A stretch of DNA of 64,000 nt from an uncultured Draconibacterium sp. (GTDB taxonomy: Bacteria > Bacteroidota > Bacteroidia > Bacteroidales > Prolixibacteraceae). Position numbers and translations under genes: made by a program. The DNA is taken from contig NZ_OY781365.1 in the NCBI RefSeq assembly GCF_963676815.1, positions 1,646,501-1,710,500 on the forward strand, written 5' to 3'. Position 1 is the stretch's first letter. Each line of letters begins with the position of its first letter. Below, in pieces: positions 51,339 through 60,464 of this stretch. The notes beneath the pieces are model-generated. The model did no database searches and had not been told where the DNA came from. It saw only the letters and a list, made by a program, of their open reading frames with translations.

Positions 51339-54080
51339 CTAAAAGTTAAACTTCACACCAAAATTAACTCTGATATCGTAATACTCGGCCTGATAGGTAT
51401 ATTGCGACTCTCCCTGGTAATAACGCAACGGTGTATTCAGAATATTGTTGAGTTCGGCAAATACCATAAAGTTTTTGTTGAAATGGAAGCTGGTATTAAA
51501 ATCGAGATACGAAACCTGATCGTAGTACACATCTTCAAAAGCTTTGTCGCTGTATTCTTCAACAAAGTCGCCGGCGTAATTGTACGATAAACGTGCTGAC
51601 AGTTTTTTGCCCTCGTAATACAACGATGCATTTAAGGTATTTTCAGGAGTTCCCGGCAAGGTTAAATCATCGTCTTCGCGGTCTTCAATCTGGAAATTGC
51701 TAACCGTTGATTTTGTGTAGGTATAGTTGGCATAAAACCCTGTTTGACGAAGGAAACCCGGCAAAAAGTCGAACTGACGCTGAAAAGCAACTTCAACTCC
51801 AAACAATGTTGCATCGCCGGCGTTAATTGGCTGCGTGAATTTCTCCCACGTTTGACCCAGGTAGCTATAATCCGACTGGATTCCGTTTACAATAAAATCG
51901 CTGATGTCTTTGTAGAAAATTCCTCCCGACACCAAACCGATCGATTCAAAATAATGCTCGGCCATTAAATCGAAGTTCCACGATGTTGTTGGCGTAAGGT
52001 CAGGATTTCCGATTTCAACTTCAACGTCTTCGTTGCTGATTTGCACACGCGGAACAAGGTCGATGTATTTCGGGCGCGCCAAAGTATTGGTAACGCTGGC
52101 TTTTATATTGGTATTCCTGTCGATCTCGTATTTTAACAACAGCGATGGCAACACGTTGGTGTAGTTGTTATCCACTTCTTCGGTATCCACCAAATCTTCA
52201 ACATCACCTTCTTCGTCAAGAATAAGTTCTTTTCCCGAGTAGTTGATCGAAGTGTTTTCAACCCTTAAACCGGCAACAACATCAAGGCGACCAAAAGACT
52301 GGTCGAAACGTACATAAGCGGCAGTTACATCTTCCGATGCATCAAAGTTTCCGGCCAGTTCTTCCAGGTTCAACTCTCCCTCATATTCGCCCGAATTTAG
52401 ATTTAATCCACTCAGGTATTTTACATCAACAAATGTTCCGGCAACATAATCTCCTGCAAGAAAATCGTCTTTTGTTTTAACAACGGTATTACTAAAAGCA
52501 CCGGCATTAAAGCCATTCTCGTCCAGCGGTTCATAATCGTAATAATCATTATCGCGGTTTTTGCTTTTGCCTTTGTATTTGGCACCAAAACGTAAAACAC
52601 TGGTTCCGTTTTGGAAAGGAAGTTTAAAGTCGACTTTGAATTTTTTGTCGATATCTTCGGTGTACTGATGTTCTTCTGTCAATTCATCAAAATCCCAGCT
52701 ACTGTTAAAATCCTGCGCTTCGGGGGTATTAATAATCACCTGTGGTTTTTCGGTATCCAAAAGGTTCTGGCTAAACTCTACGTTTTTAATTCGGTACTGC
52801 AGGTAACGCTCGTTCGGGCGGTCTTCGTTTGCTTTTGAGTACGAACCTTTCCAGTTCATTTCAAGTGCACCAAACTGATGCTCGCCGCCTAACGAGAAAT
52901 GATAAGTTCGCTGATCTTCCAAACGTGCATCTTTATTTGTTCCACCTTTTATCTGGCGCTCAATTTTTGCCTCATCTTCATCCAGGTCTTTGTACACAAC
53001 ACGATAACGGTTTTCCCAGTCGTTACGGTGGTTATACATTGCTTTAGCTTCTATTTTATTGTTGGCATTAAAAGTATAATCAAGTGCCCCTGAGGAACTT
53101 TGGCGCAAACGTTCTATAAGATAAGTACGCACCTGCATTTCTTTCATTATGCCTTCGTCGTTCCATTCGGCTTCCAAATCGTCCGATCCCATCATATGAT
53201 CCTGAACGGAAGCAGCAAGAGTTACACCCAGTTTATTATTGAATAAACGATCGGCATACAACAGCGAAAAGTTGGGTGCTACTTTGCTGCGCAGTGCGTT
53301 GTAAGTACCGCCAACCGAACCGGTAATACGGCGCGAGTACGGATTGGACTTGGTTACCAGGTTTACCGATCCACCAATTGCATCGGCATCCATGTCGGCA
53401 GTTACTACTTTATTTACTTCAATACTCTGAATCATATCCGAAGGAATAAGATCGAGCTGAATAGAACGTGTTTCAGCTTCGGCCGAGGGAATACGATCGC
53501 CATCGACAGCTACCGAGTTATACTCCGGTGATGTTCCGCGAATGTTTCCAAAACGTGCTTCTCCCTGGTCGTACTGAACATTGATACCGGGAATACGTTT
53601 TAAGGCATCGCCGACATTCTGGTCGGGGAAACGACCCACCTGATCGGAAGAAATGATATTGGTAATATTCATGCTGCTTTTTTGCTGGTTCAGTGCTTTC
53701 GACTGACCTTGCAAAGCACCGTTTACTACCACTTCTTCAATATCAATACCGGCTTCAAGTTTAAAATTCAATGTACTTGTTTTTCCTAAAACCACCGAAA
53801 CAGTTTCAGTAGCCTCTTTAAACCCTATATATGAAACTTTTACTTTATACTCACCTGCATCTAATGCAACAATACGGTAAAATCCATTTACATCAGTTAT
53901 TGCACCTTTGTGCAAATCCTGAATAACGACAGCCGCTCCGGGCAAAGGAAGGTTTTCTGTGTCGACAATCCTGCCGGCAATCGTACCTTTGTTTGCGGCA
54001 TTTTCGTCTTCGCCTTCTGCCAATGCGCTAAAAACACTGACATACAATAAAATAAACAGAAAGAGAGATGATTTTTTCAT
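51339..54080 (-). CDS. TonB-dependent receptor (phytase-linked, receptor 2)
   Basis: 913 residues. Signal peptide (1-21, ending ALAEG), CarboxypepD_reg-like domain (about 32-110), plug (about 125-235; NVGDALKRIPGINVQYD, GNIRGTSPEYNSVAVDGDRIP) and barrel ending in VNFGVKFNF, the aromatic terminal strand. It is of the same length as receptor 1 but clearly divergent. The phytase gene follows at 101 bp, so phytate or inositol phosphates are the likely cargo (inference). The promoter region carries three phased 11-bp repeats. Confidence 0.92.
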   Translation of the reverse strand: MKKSSLFLFILLYVSVFSALAEGEDENAANKGTIAGRIVDTENLPLPGAAVVIQDLHKGAITDVNGFYRIVALDAGEYKVKVSYIGFKEATETVSVVLGKTSTLNFKLEAGIDIEEVVVNGALQGQSKALNQQKSSMNITNIISSDQVGRFPDQNVGDALKRIPGINVQYDQGEARFGNIRGTSPEYNSVAVDGDRIPSAEAETRSIQLDLIPSDMIQSIEVNKVVTADMDADAIGGSVNLVTKSNPYSRRITGSVGGTYNALRSKVAPNFSLLYADRLFNNKLGVTLAASVQDHMMGSDDLEAEWNDEGIMKEMQVRTYLIERLRQSSSGALDYTFNANNKIEAKAMYNHRNDWENRYRVVYKDLDEDEAKIERQIKGGTNKDARLEDQRTYHFSLGGEHQFGALEMNWKGSYSKANEDRPNERYLQYRIKNVEFSQNLLDTEKPQVIINTPEAQDFNSSWDFDELTEEHQYTEDIDKKFKVDFKLPFQNGTSVLRFGAKYKGKSKNRDNDYYDYEPLDENGFNAGAFSNTVVKTKDDFLAGDYVAGTFVDVKYLSGLNLNSGEYEGELNLEELAGNFDASEDVTAAYVRFDQSFGRLDVVAGLRVENTSINYSGKELILDEEGDVEDLVDTEEVDNNYTNVLPSLLLKYEIDRNTNIKASVTNTLARPKYIDLVPRVQISNEDVEVEIGNPDLTPTTSWNFDLMAEHYFESIGLVSGGIFYKDISDFIVNGIQSDYSYLGQTWEKFTQPINAGDATLFGVEVAFQRQFDFLPGFLRQTGFYANYTYTKSTVSNFQIEDREDDDLTLPGTPENTLNASLYYEGKKLSARLSYNYAGDFVEEYSDKAFEDVYYDQVSYLDFNTSFHFNKNFMVFAELNNILNTPLRYYQGESQYTYQAEYYDIRVNFGVKFNF

Positions 54081-54107
54081 TTTGAATTTGGTTATTTATT
54101 TACGCAG

Positions 54108-54116
54108 CAAAATTGG
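54108..54116 (-). promoter_or_regulatory. -7-like element of TonB receptor 2
   Basis: The minus strand reads CAATTTTG, one mismatch to TAnnTTTG, about 29 bp before the ATG. The position is about 62 bp from the Pho-box-like array, further than at the other promoters, so the true -7 could be another, weaker site. Confidence 0.3.
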
Positions 54117-54178
54117 CTATTACCTCTCTGAAAGCGGTTGCAGAACAGTTAAAAGGGAATTAAAAAAAGTTTGTAATT

Positions 54179-54205
54179 GGTAATTATTTTGTAATGATTC
54201 TGTAA
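54179..54205 (-). promoter_or_regulatory. Pho-box-like array, three 11-bp units
   Basis: On the plus strand GGTAA at 54179, TGTAA at 54190 and TGTAA at 54201, each 11 bp apart (in the gene's direction TTACAGAATCA, TTACAAAATAA, TTACC). It sits about 100 bp before receptor 2 and beside the terminator of the PiT gene. Confidence 0.55.
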
Positions 54206-54223
54206 TTACAAAAGGCCGAAAAC

Positions 54224-54252
54224 AAAAAAGGAGGCTTAAAAAAGCCTCCTTT
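54224..54252 (-). terminator. Intrinsic terminator of PiT gene 1
   Basis: Perfect 11-bp stem AAAGGAGGCTT / AAGCCTCCTTT with a 4-nt loop and a T-rich 3' side on the minus strand, 22 bp after the stop codon. Confidence 0.9.
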
Positions 54253-54273
54253 CAAATCGTATATTGTTAGTTA

Positions 54274-56544
54274 TTATTTACCGTTTTCAACCGAGTAGCT
54301 TACAAAATCACGGTGTGCTTTAATCAGGTTGATTGAATGCATCAACAGGTTTTTGGTTTCGCTGTTTATGTTGAAATACAACATTGAATTACGCGTATTT
54401 ACATCTTTCGTTTTAATACGTTTAATTTGATTTTTCTCTGTCTTTTTCAGATAATCCACAATTTCATCGCGTTTAACAATCAAATCGTCAAGATTATCGA
54501 ACGCGTTTTGCTCAATCATTGCTAACCCCATGCTATAAAACTCATCGAGTTTTACTGCCAGTTCCTGTAATTCCTCTGCCTGTGTTTTCGAGAATGGTTT
54601 ATGGTGATTATCCAAATGCTCGAATAAAGGTTGAATAAGGAAGTTTAGCGAGTGTGCAATTTCGCGCTGATAATCGACTACCTGAACGTAATAATGTCCG
54701 GTATCAACATGGTCTTCAATTTTTGAAAGCGTGTCGAATATCTTGCTCTTTATCTTTTTAGATTTTGAATTCAACTTATCTTTCAACAAGATACTTTCCT
54801 TTAAATTAGTTCTGTTTTCCTGAAGGAAACTTGTGATACCCATTGAAAAAGCATTATTGCTTGATTGTATTGCATTTACACAGTGCTTTTTACATTTCTG
54901 CATCACTTTTTCCACTCCGTCGGTTTCATGAAATGCTTCTTCCTCTTCCTCAATAGCTTTCTGGTTACGCTTTTTAAATACGAACTGTGTGCGAATAACC
55001 ATAAAAATGGCAACTGCTACAAATACAAAAATCAGAAATTTACCACCAACCGAAATCAACAATGCTACTAATCCCGACACGGTGAAAGCAATTATTGCGG
55101 TTAAAAACCATCCGCCAATAACGGCAAATACTCCCGAGATACGGTACACTGCACTTTCGCGATCCCACGCACGGTCGGATAACGATGTACCCATGGCCAC
55201 CATAAAAGTTACATAAGTTGTTGAAAGTGGCAACTTAAACGAAGTAGCAATTGCAATAAGAATACTTGCTGTTACCAGGTTTACCGATGCACGAATTTTA
55301 TCGAAAGCAGGCGTATCAGGATCGTTTGCCGGCCCTAATGGAACGGGAGTAAATCGGCGGCTTACCGAATCGCGAACTGTTGATGGCATTGATCGACTAA
55401 TCGATTTATTGAAATTCATGCTGCTGCGTACCATCAGTCGTGCTACCAACGACGAGCCAAAACGCTCCATTCCTTCTGACTGACGTGCCAGGTTGATTTC
55501 GGTTTTTGTAACTGCCTGTGCTTTTTTCGACATGATTAAAGTAACCACCATAACAAGTCCGGAAATCAACAGCATATATATCGGCGTACTGCTTTTTCCG
55601 GCCAGTTTATCCATCGAGAACGCTTCAGGACTCATTCCTGATGCCACCCAGGCCTGAAATGATTTAAAACCGGCTACCGGCACTCCAATAAAGTTAACCA
55701 AATCGTTGCCGGCAAAAGCCATTGCCAAAGCAAAAGTTCCTACCAGTACAATTACTTTTAGGATATCGATGTTGAAGATCCAGCGTAACAGTTGAATAAT
55801 GATGGTCCATCCCACAAAACTGGCAATCATTATTAATGCCGTATTGTGTTTTGCCCACTCCTGAACAGTTTCGCCCGAATCCAACATATAACCTGCATAT
55901 GATGATCCTTTAATACCTTTAATCAGCATAAAATAAGTGATGGCTGTAATAGCCAATCCTCCGAAAGCCGATCCAAAATATTTCAGACTTTTACCATATT
56001 CAAACGAAAACAGTAAGCGGGTGAGGTACATAACTATTGCTCCCACCGTAAAGGCCACAAACACCGAAAGCAGAATACCGCTGATTATGGCCAGCGCCTT
56101 TTCGGAGTTAATGTAATGGTAGAGTTCGGCAACAACCGATCCTCCGGCTGTTTTAATTTTAACCACCGAAACCGCTACCGCAGCCCCCAACAGTTCGAAT
56201 ACAATGGATACCGTTGTAGATGTTGGCATTCCGAAAGTGTTGAACATGTCGAGCAAAATGATATCCGTAATCATTACGGCCAAAAATATGACCATGATTT
56301 CGGCAAAATAAAACTGATCGGGATGAAAGATACCTTTTCGGGCTACTTCCATCATTCCGTTTGAGAAGGTTGCTCCAACCAGAATACCCAAACTGGCCAT
56401 CAAAAAGATAACCCATTTAGGTGCGGCTTTTGAGCCAATTGCAGAGTTTAAAAAGTTTACTGCGTCGTTACTTACACCAACAATTAAGTCGGAGATTGCC
56501 AAAGCAAACAGTACGACAACTAGAACCAAATAAAAATTTTCCAT
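54274..56544 (-). CDS. PiT-family inorganic phosphate transporter with C-terminal PhoU-like domain (1)
   Basis: 756 residues. The two PHO4 signature repeats read VGVSNDAVNFLNSAIGSKAA (about 23) and FAGNDLVNFIGVPVAG (about 282), with about ten hydrophobic helices up to residue 530. Residues about 545-756 are a helical, charged PhoU-like domain. It imports phosphate with a cation across the inner membrane; the PhoU-like tail may gate transport or report phosphate status. Close paralogue of the protein encoded next upstream. A four-unit Pho-box-like array precedes it, making this the phosphate-regulated copy. Confidence 0.92.
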   Translation of the reverse strand: MENFYLVLVVVLFALAISDLIVGVSNDAVNFLNSAIGSKAAPKWVIFLMASLGILVGATFSNGMMEVARKGIFHPDQFYFAEIMVIFLAVMITDIILLDMFNTFGMPTSTTVSIVFELLGAAVAVSVVKIKTAGGSVVAELYHYINSEKALAIISGILLSVFVAFTVGAIVMYLTRLLFSFEYGKSLKYFGSAFGGLAITAITYFMLIKGIKGSSYAGYMLDSGETVQEWAKHNTALIMIASFVGWTIIIQLLRWIFNIDILKVIVLVGTFALAMAFAGNDLVNFIGVPVAGFKSFQAWVASGMSPEAFSMDKLAGKSSTPIYMLLISGLVMVVTLIMSKKAQAVTKTEINLARQSEGMERFGSSLVARLMVRSSMNFNKSISRSMPSTVRDSVSRRFTPVPLGPANDPDTPAFDKIRASVNLVTASILIAIATSFKLPLSTTYVTFMVAMGTSLSDRAWDRESAVYRISGVFAVIGGWFLTAIIAFTVSGLVALLISVGGKFLIFVFVAVAIFMVIRTQFVFKKRNQKAIEEEEEAFHETDGVEKVMQKCKKHCVNAIQSSNNAFSMGITSFLQENRTNLKESILLKDKLNSKSKKIKSKIFDTLSKIEDHVDTGHYYVQVVDYQREIAHSLNFLIQPLFEHLDNHHKPFSKTQAEELQELAVKLDEFYSMGLAMIEQNAFDNLDDLIVKRDEIVDYLKKTEKNQIKRIKTKDVNTRNSMLYFNINSETKNLLMHSINLIKAHRDFVSYSVENGK

Positions 56545-56622
56545 TTAGTAGTATTTAATGACGTGTAAAGTCTTGATTTTCGTTTGTTATTTTTCTTATT
56601 TTTTGTTAGCTGTCACCGGCGG

Positions 56623-56630
56623 CAAAGTTG
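56623..56630 (-). promoter_or_regulatory. -7-like element of PiT gene 1
   Basis: The minus strand reads CAACTTTG, one mismatch to TAnnTTTG, 79 bp before the ATG and 22 bp (two repeat lengths) from the Pho-box-like array. Confidence 0.4.
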
Positions 56631-56652
56631 CTCTAATCAGACAATTAAAATG

Positions 56653-56696
56653 TTACATTTTTATTACATTTTAATTAATTTACAATTACACACCAA
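56653..56696 (-). promoter_or_regulatory. Pho-box-like array, four 11-bp units
   Basis: TTACA at 56653, TTACA at 56664, TTAAT at 56675 and TTACA at 56686 on the plus strand, each exactly 11 bp apart. Same orientation relative to the gene (TGTAA) as at 34897 and 40582. Confidence 0.65.
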
Positions 56697-56742
56697 TCGA
56701 AAACCACTGACCTACTGTGTATTAATACTTAAACTAAAATAC

Positions 56743-56770
56743 AAAAAAAGCCGGGATGATTTCCCGGCTT
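56743..56770 (-). terminator. Intrinsic terminator of PiT gene 2
   Basis: Perfect 9-bp stem AAGCCGGGA / TCCCGGCTT with a 5-nt loop, followed on the minus strand by seven T's, 25 bp after the stop. It separates the two PiT genes into independent transcripts. Confidence 0.9.
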
Positions 56771-56794
56771 GTTAAAATATTGTTTCCAGAATAT

Positions 56795-59068
56795 TTAATT
56801 ATTCTTTTGAAGCGTATTGGTTATAAAATCGCGGTACGCTTTAACCAGATTTACGGTGTGCAATAAAAGATATTCCATCTCCGAAATCAACTTAAAGAAC
56901 AACTGCGAATTGCGCGTATTAACCATCTTATTTTTAATACGTTTGATCTGGTTTTTCTCTATACGGTAAATCTGTTCAAGAATATCGTCGCGCTCTTCAA
57001 TCAATGCATCAAGATTTTCAAAAGATTTCTCTTCAATAACTTTCAACACATCTTTAAAGAATTTATCTATTCTATTTTTTACATCTTTTAATTCAGTATG
57101 CTGCTCGGCAATAAATGGTTTGTGATTATTCTCAACGTGCTTAATCATTGGCTCAAGCATAAAATGCACGGCGTGCGCCATTTCGCGTTTATGCTCCATC
57201 ATTTGCACATAAAAGTGGCTCGTATCCAGCGTTCCCTCGGTAAATTTTGTAACTGTTGAATAAACCTTATCGCGATTCTGTTTTGCTTTTTTCGAAAATT
57301 TCTTGCACGATTCCTGTACCTTTTTCAATCCGGCCCGGTCTTCTTTCAAGAAGCAGTCAATTCCTTCCGAAACAATCTCATCGCTTGATTTTACAGCTTT
57401 GGCCATTTGTTTCGAGCTTTTCTCTAAAATTTGTTCATGAGCATCTGCCTCTTCAATTTCTTCGTCTTCTTCGGCAATTTGTTGCTCGCGTTTTTTCATC
57501 ATGCTATGCGTACGAATAACCATGATGATGGCTACAACAACAAATACAAAAATCATAAACTTGCCACTAACAGCTATCAGCAACGCAACAATTCCGGAAA
57601 CGGTAAAAGCAATTAAAGCCGTTAAAAACCACCCTCCGATTACTGCAAATACGCCTGAAATACGATAAACCGCACTTTCGCGATCCCATGCACGATCGGA
57701 CAGAGAAGTACCCATAGCCACCATAAATGTTACGTAAGTGGTAGACAGTGGCAGTTTCAACGAAGTACCTATGGCAATTAATATACTTGCCACTACCAGG
57801 TTAACCGATGCCCGAATTTTATCGAACGATGGCGGATCCTGATCATCTTCGCGTACGTAGCTATGTGGCTCAAAACGCGAACTCACTCCTTCGGTAACCG
57901 AGTTGGGCAGAATCGTTCTAAGTCGTTTGTTAAACTTTGTAGTTCCGCGAACAATTACACGCGCGGCAAACGACGACCCAAAACGTTCGTCACCTTCATT
58001 CTGGCGCGATAAATCAAGTGATGTTGCAATCACCGATTTTGCTTTTTTCGACATTATCAGTGTTACAATCATTACCAAACCGGCAATTAGTAACATATAG
58101 GTTGGTGTACCAACTTTACCTGCCAACATTGCCATCGAAAAAGTATCGGGATTGGTAGCACCGGCAGCCATCCAGGCCTGAAAAGAATTATATCCGGCCA
58201 GCGGAACACCAATAAAGTTTACAAGGTCGTTTCCGGCAAAAGCCATGGCCAAAGCAAATGTTCCGGCCAGCACAACAACCTTTAATATTTTTATGTTGAA
58301 AATCCATTTTAATAACTGAATTAAAATCACCCAAAAACCGAAACTGTATATAAGCATTAATCCGGTGTGGTGTTTTAACCATTCCTGAACTGTTTCACCA
58401 TTTGCCAACTCAATACTGGCAAAAGTAGAACCTTTCATTCCTTTAATAACAATAAAGTAAGTGATGGCTGTAATGGCCAAACCGCCAAATATTGAACCAA
58501 AATATTTCATTGGTCCACGATACTTAAAGGTAAACACCAGGCGGGTTAAGTACTGCACAATTGCACCAACGGTAAAAGCGATAAACACCGAAAGCAATAT
58601 TCCGGTAATAATAGCAAGTGCCTTACTCGAATTAATGTATTGCGACAACTCCATCAATACAGATCCTCCGGCTGTTTTAATCTTTACTATCGATACTGAC
58701 ACCGCAGCACCAAGCAATTCAAAAACAATTGAAACAGTAGTTGATGTTGGCATCCCAAAAGTGTTGAACATATCAAGCAAAATAACATCGGTTATCATTA
58801 CTGCCAGAAAAATGATCATGATTTCGGAAAAGACAAACATGTCGGGATGAAAAATTCCTTTTCGCGCTACTTCCATCATTCCACTTGAGAACGTAGCACC
58901 AATGAGCACCCCTAAACTCGCCATTAAAAAGATCACCCACTTGGGCGCTGCTTTCGATCCAACTGCTGAATTAAGGAAATTCACAGCATCGTTACTTACT
59001 CCAACAATCAGGTCCGAAATAGCTAAAGCAAAAAGTACAATTACAAGAATCAGGTAAAAGTTTTCCAT
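56795..59068 (-). CDS. PiT-family inorganic phosphate transporter with C-terminal PhoU-like domain (2)
   Basis: 757 residues, alike in length and layout to the neighbouring PiT protein: VGVSNDAVNFLNSAVGSKAA (about 23) and FAGNDLVNFIGVPLAG (about 282), transmembrane core to about 530 and a PhoU-like tail. The core is strongly conserved between the two copies while the PhoU-like tails have diverged, suggesting different regulation. Its promoter has a perfect -7 (59095-59102) and no convincing Pho-box array, so it may be the constitutive copy. It is divergent from the second histidine kinase. Confidence 0.92.
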   Translation of the reverse strand: MENFYLILVIVLFALAISDLIVGVSNDAVNFLNSAVGSKAAPKWVIFLMASLGVLIGATFSSGMMEVARKGIFHPDMFVFSEIMIIFLAVMITDVILLDMFNTFGMPTSTTVSIVFELLGAAVSVSIVKIKTAGGSVLMELSQYINSSKALAIITGILLSVFIAFTVGAIVQYLTRLVFTFKYRGPMKYFGSIFGGLAITAITYFIVIKGMKGSTFASIELANGETVQEWLKHHTGLMLIYSFGFWVILIQLLKWIFNIKILKVVVLAGTFALAMAFAGNDLVNFIGVPLAGYNSFQAWMAAGATNPDTFSMAMLAGKVGTPTYMLLIAGLVMIVTLIMSKKAKSVIATSLDLSRQNEGDERFGSSFAARVIVRGTTKFNKRLRTILPNSVTEGVSSRFEPHSYVREDDQDPPSFDKIRASVNLVVASILIAIGTSLKLPLSTTYVTFMVAMGTSLSDRAWDRESAVYRISGVFAVIGGWFLTALIAFTVSGIVALLIAVSGKFMIFVFVVVAIIMVIRTHSMMKKREQQIAEEDEEIEEADAHEQILEKSSKQMAKAVKSSDEIVSEGIDCFLKEDRAGLKKVQESCKKFSKKAKQNRDKVYSTVTKFTEGTLDTSHFYVQMMEHKREMAHAVHFMLEPMIKHVENNHKPFIAEQHTELKDVKNRIDKFFKDVLKVIEEKSFENLDALIEERDDILEQIYRIEKNQIKRIKNKMVNTRNSQLFFKLISEMEYLLLHTVNLVKAYRDFITNTLQKNN

Positions 59069-59094
59069 TTAAATTTGGTTTTTGTAAAGGTCGG

Positions 59095-59102
59095 CAAATA
59101 TA
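59095..59102 (-). promoter_or_regulatory. -7 promoter element of PiT gene 2
   Basis: The minus strand reads TATATTTG, an exact TAnnTTTG match, 27 bp before the ATG. The 197-bp divergent region to the kinase has several TTAAT/TTAAC words but only partial 11-bp phasing, so no Pho box is called. Confidence 0.55.
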
Positions 59103-59265
59103 AAGTTTGTCAAAAGTTTAATCGTTTTGTAATATTAATAAAATATTAACTAACCATGAAATTACCATTAACCAATTAATAACCACTTTTTTATACCGCT
59201 TTTGAAACCTTAATTTGCAACGTTAGATTTACCATTAACGGTTATATCATATTAAAATATACTTG

Positions 59266-60303
59266 ATGAGAACTTATTCTTCGAAATTCCTTGCCACACT
59301 GGTTGCCGTAATTTTAACCTTGCTGGCATTTGGCATTACATTACTGGCTCACTACTTTGGCGAGAATATTTTGGTTATTGCAATATCAACATTAGCATTT
59401 TTTGGTGCCGCCTATTTTGCAATACTTTACATTGTTAAAAAGTACATTATCGACCGGATAAAACCGCTGTACAACACCATTCGCGATTTACCGCTTAGTG
59501 GTAAAAAGATGGAGGAAAAAATAGACTCGAACAGTTTGTTGTTAAACGTAAAGTACGAGGTTGAAGAATGGGCAAAAACCCAACTGAAAGAAATTGAACG
59601 ACTTAAGGAACTGGAAAAATACCGCAAAGATTTTGTGGGAAATGTATCGCACGAATTAAAAACCCCGATCTTTAATATTCAGGGTTATGTGCTTACACTT
59701 TTAGAAGGTGGACTGGAAGACCCGAAGATTAACAAATTATACCTGAAACGTACCGAGAAAAGTATCGACCGCATGGTATCGATTGTTGAAGACCTGGAGT
59801 CGATTACCAAATTAGAATCGGGCGAGTTGAAACTGAACATGACCCGTTTTGATATTGTAAAAACAGTTGAAGAGGTAATTGAAATGGAACACTGGCAAGC
59901 ATCAGAAAGCCAAATAACCGTTCAGATTATTAATAAACCCGACCGACCGATTTTTGTAAAAGCCGACAAAAAACGAATTCTGGAAGTGATAACAAACCTA
60001 ATTGTAAATGCCATAAAATATGGTAAACAAAATGGTTTTGTAAACATTTCATTTCACGATTTAGAGGACAATATAATTGTTGAAGTTGCCGACAACGGAA
60101 TAGGTATCGACAAAAAAGATTTGCGCCGTATTTTCGAACGCTTTTTCCGTGTCGACAAATCGCGTTCGCGCGAACAGGGCGGTACCGGACTTGGCCTTTC
60201 AATTGTAAAACACATTATCGAAGCTCATAATCAATCTATTAACGTTCGAAGTGTGCTCGACCAGGGAACTACATTTAATTTTACGCTTGAAAAGCAAAAA
60301 TAG
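59266..60303 (+). CDS. PhoR-type sensor histidine kinase (system 2)
   Basis: 345 residues from the ATG at 59266; a TTG codon precedes it. Two membrane helices (about 8-28 and 34-54) with almost no extracytoplasmic loop, then HisKA with phospho-acceptor His in NVSHELKTPIFNIQG (about 128) and HATPase with NLIVNAIKYG (N box), VADNGIGID (G1) and GGTGLGLSIVKH (G2). The lack of a sensor domain matches PhoR-like kinases that sense through transporter contact, and the adjacent divergent gene is a PiT-PhoU fusion. Its regulator gene follows after 161 bp. Confidence 0.9.
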   Translation: MRTYSSKFLATLVAVILTLLAFGITLLAHYFGENILVIAISTLAFFGAAYFAILYIVKKYIIDRIKPLYNTIRDLPLSGKKMEEKIDSNSLLLNVKYEVEEWAKTQLKEIERLKELEKYRKDFVGNVSHELKTPIFNIQGYVLTLLEGGLEDPKINKLYLKRTEKSIDRMVSIVEDLESITKLESGELKLNMTRFDIVKTVEEVIEMEHWQASESQITVQIINKPDRPIFVKADKKRILEVITNLIVNAIKYGKQNGFVNISFHDLEDNIIVEVADNGIGIDKKDLRRIFERFFRVDKSRSREQGGTGLGLSIVKHIIEAHNQSINVRSVLDQGTTFNFTLEKQK

Positions 60304-60438
60304 CCCAATCAAAACTTTCCGTAAAAAAAAACGTAAGTGTGGCTATTAATTCGTATTTTGGTTCAATTAAGCACTATTTTCGTTTTGTGTTTATTTTTTG
60401 TTTAAAGGAAAGTTAATTGTTCTTTAATAAGTAGCACT

Positions 60439-60446
60439 TACTTTTG
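60439..60446 (+). promoter_or_regulatory. -7 promoter element of response regulator 2
   Basis: TACTTTTG, an exact TAnnTTTG match, 18 bp before the ATG at 60465. It overlaps an in-frame TTG at 60444, which rules that codon out as a start and shows the regulator can be transcribed apart from the kinase. Confidence 0.55.
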
Positions 60447-60464
60447 TTCAAGAATTTTTATGTT

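Noticed and set aside
59119..59180. Pho box between PiT gene 2 and kinase 2
   Set aside because: TTAAT/TTAAC words at 59135-59170 show only partial 11-bp phasing and no full TTACA pair; in such A/T-rich DNA this can be chance.
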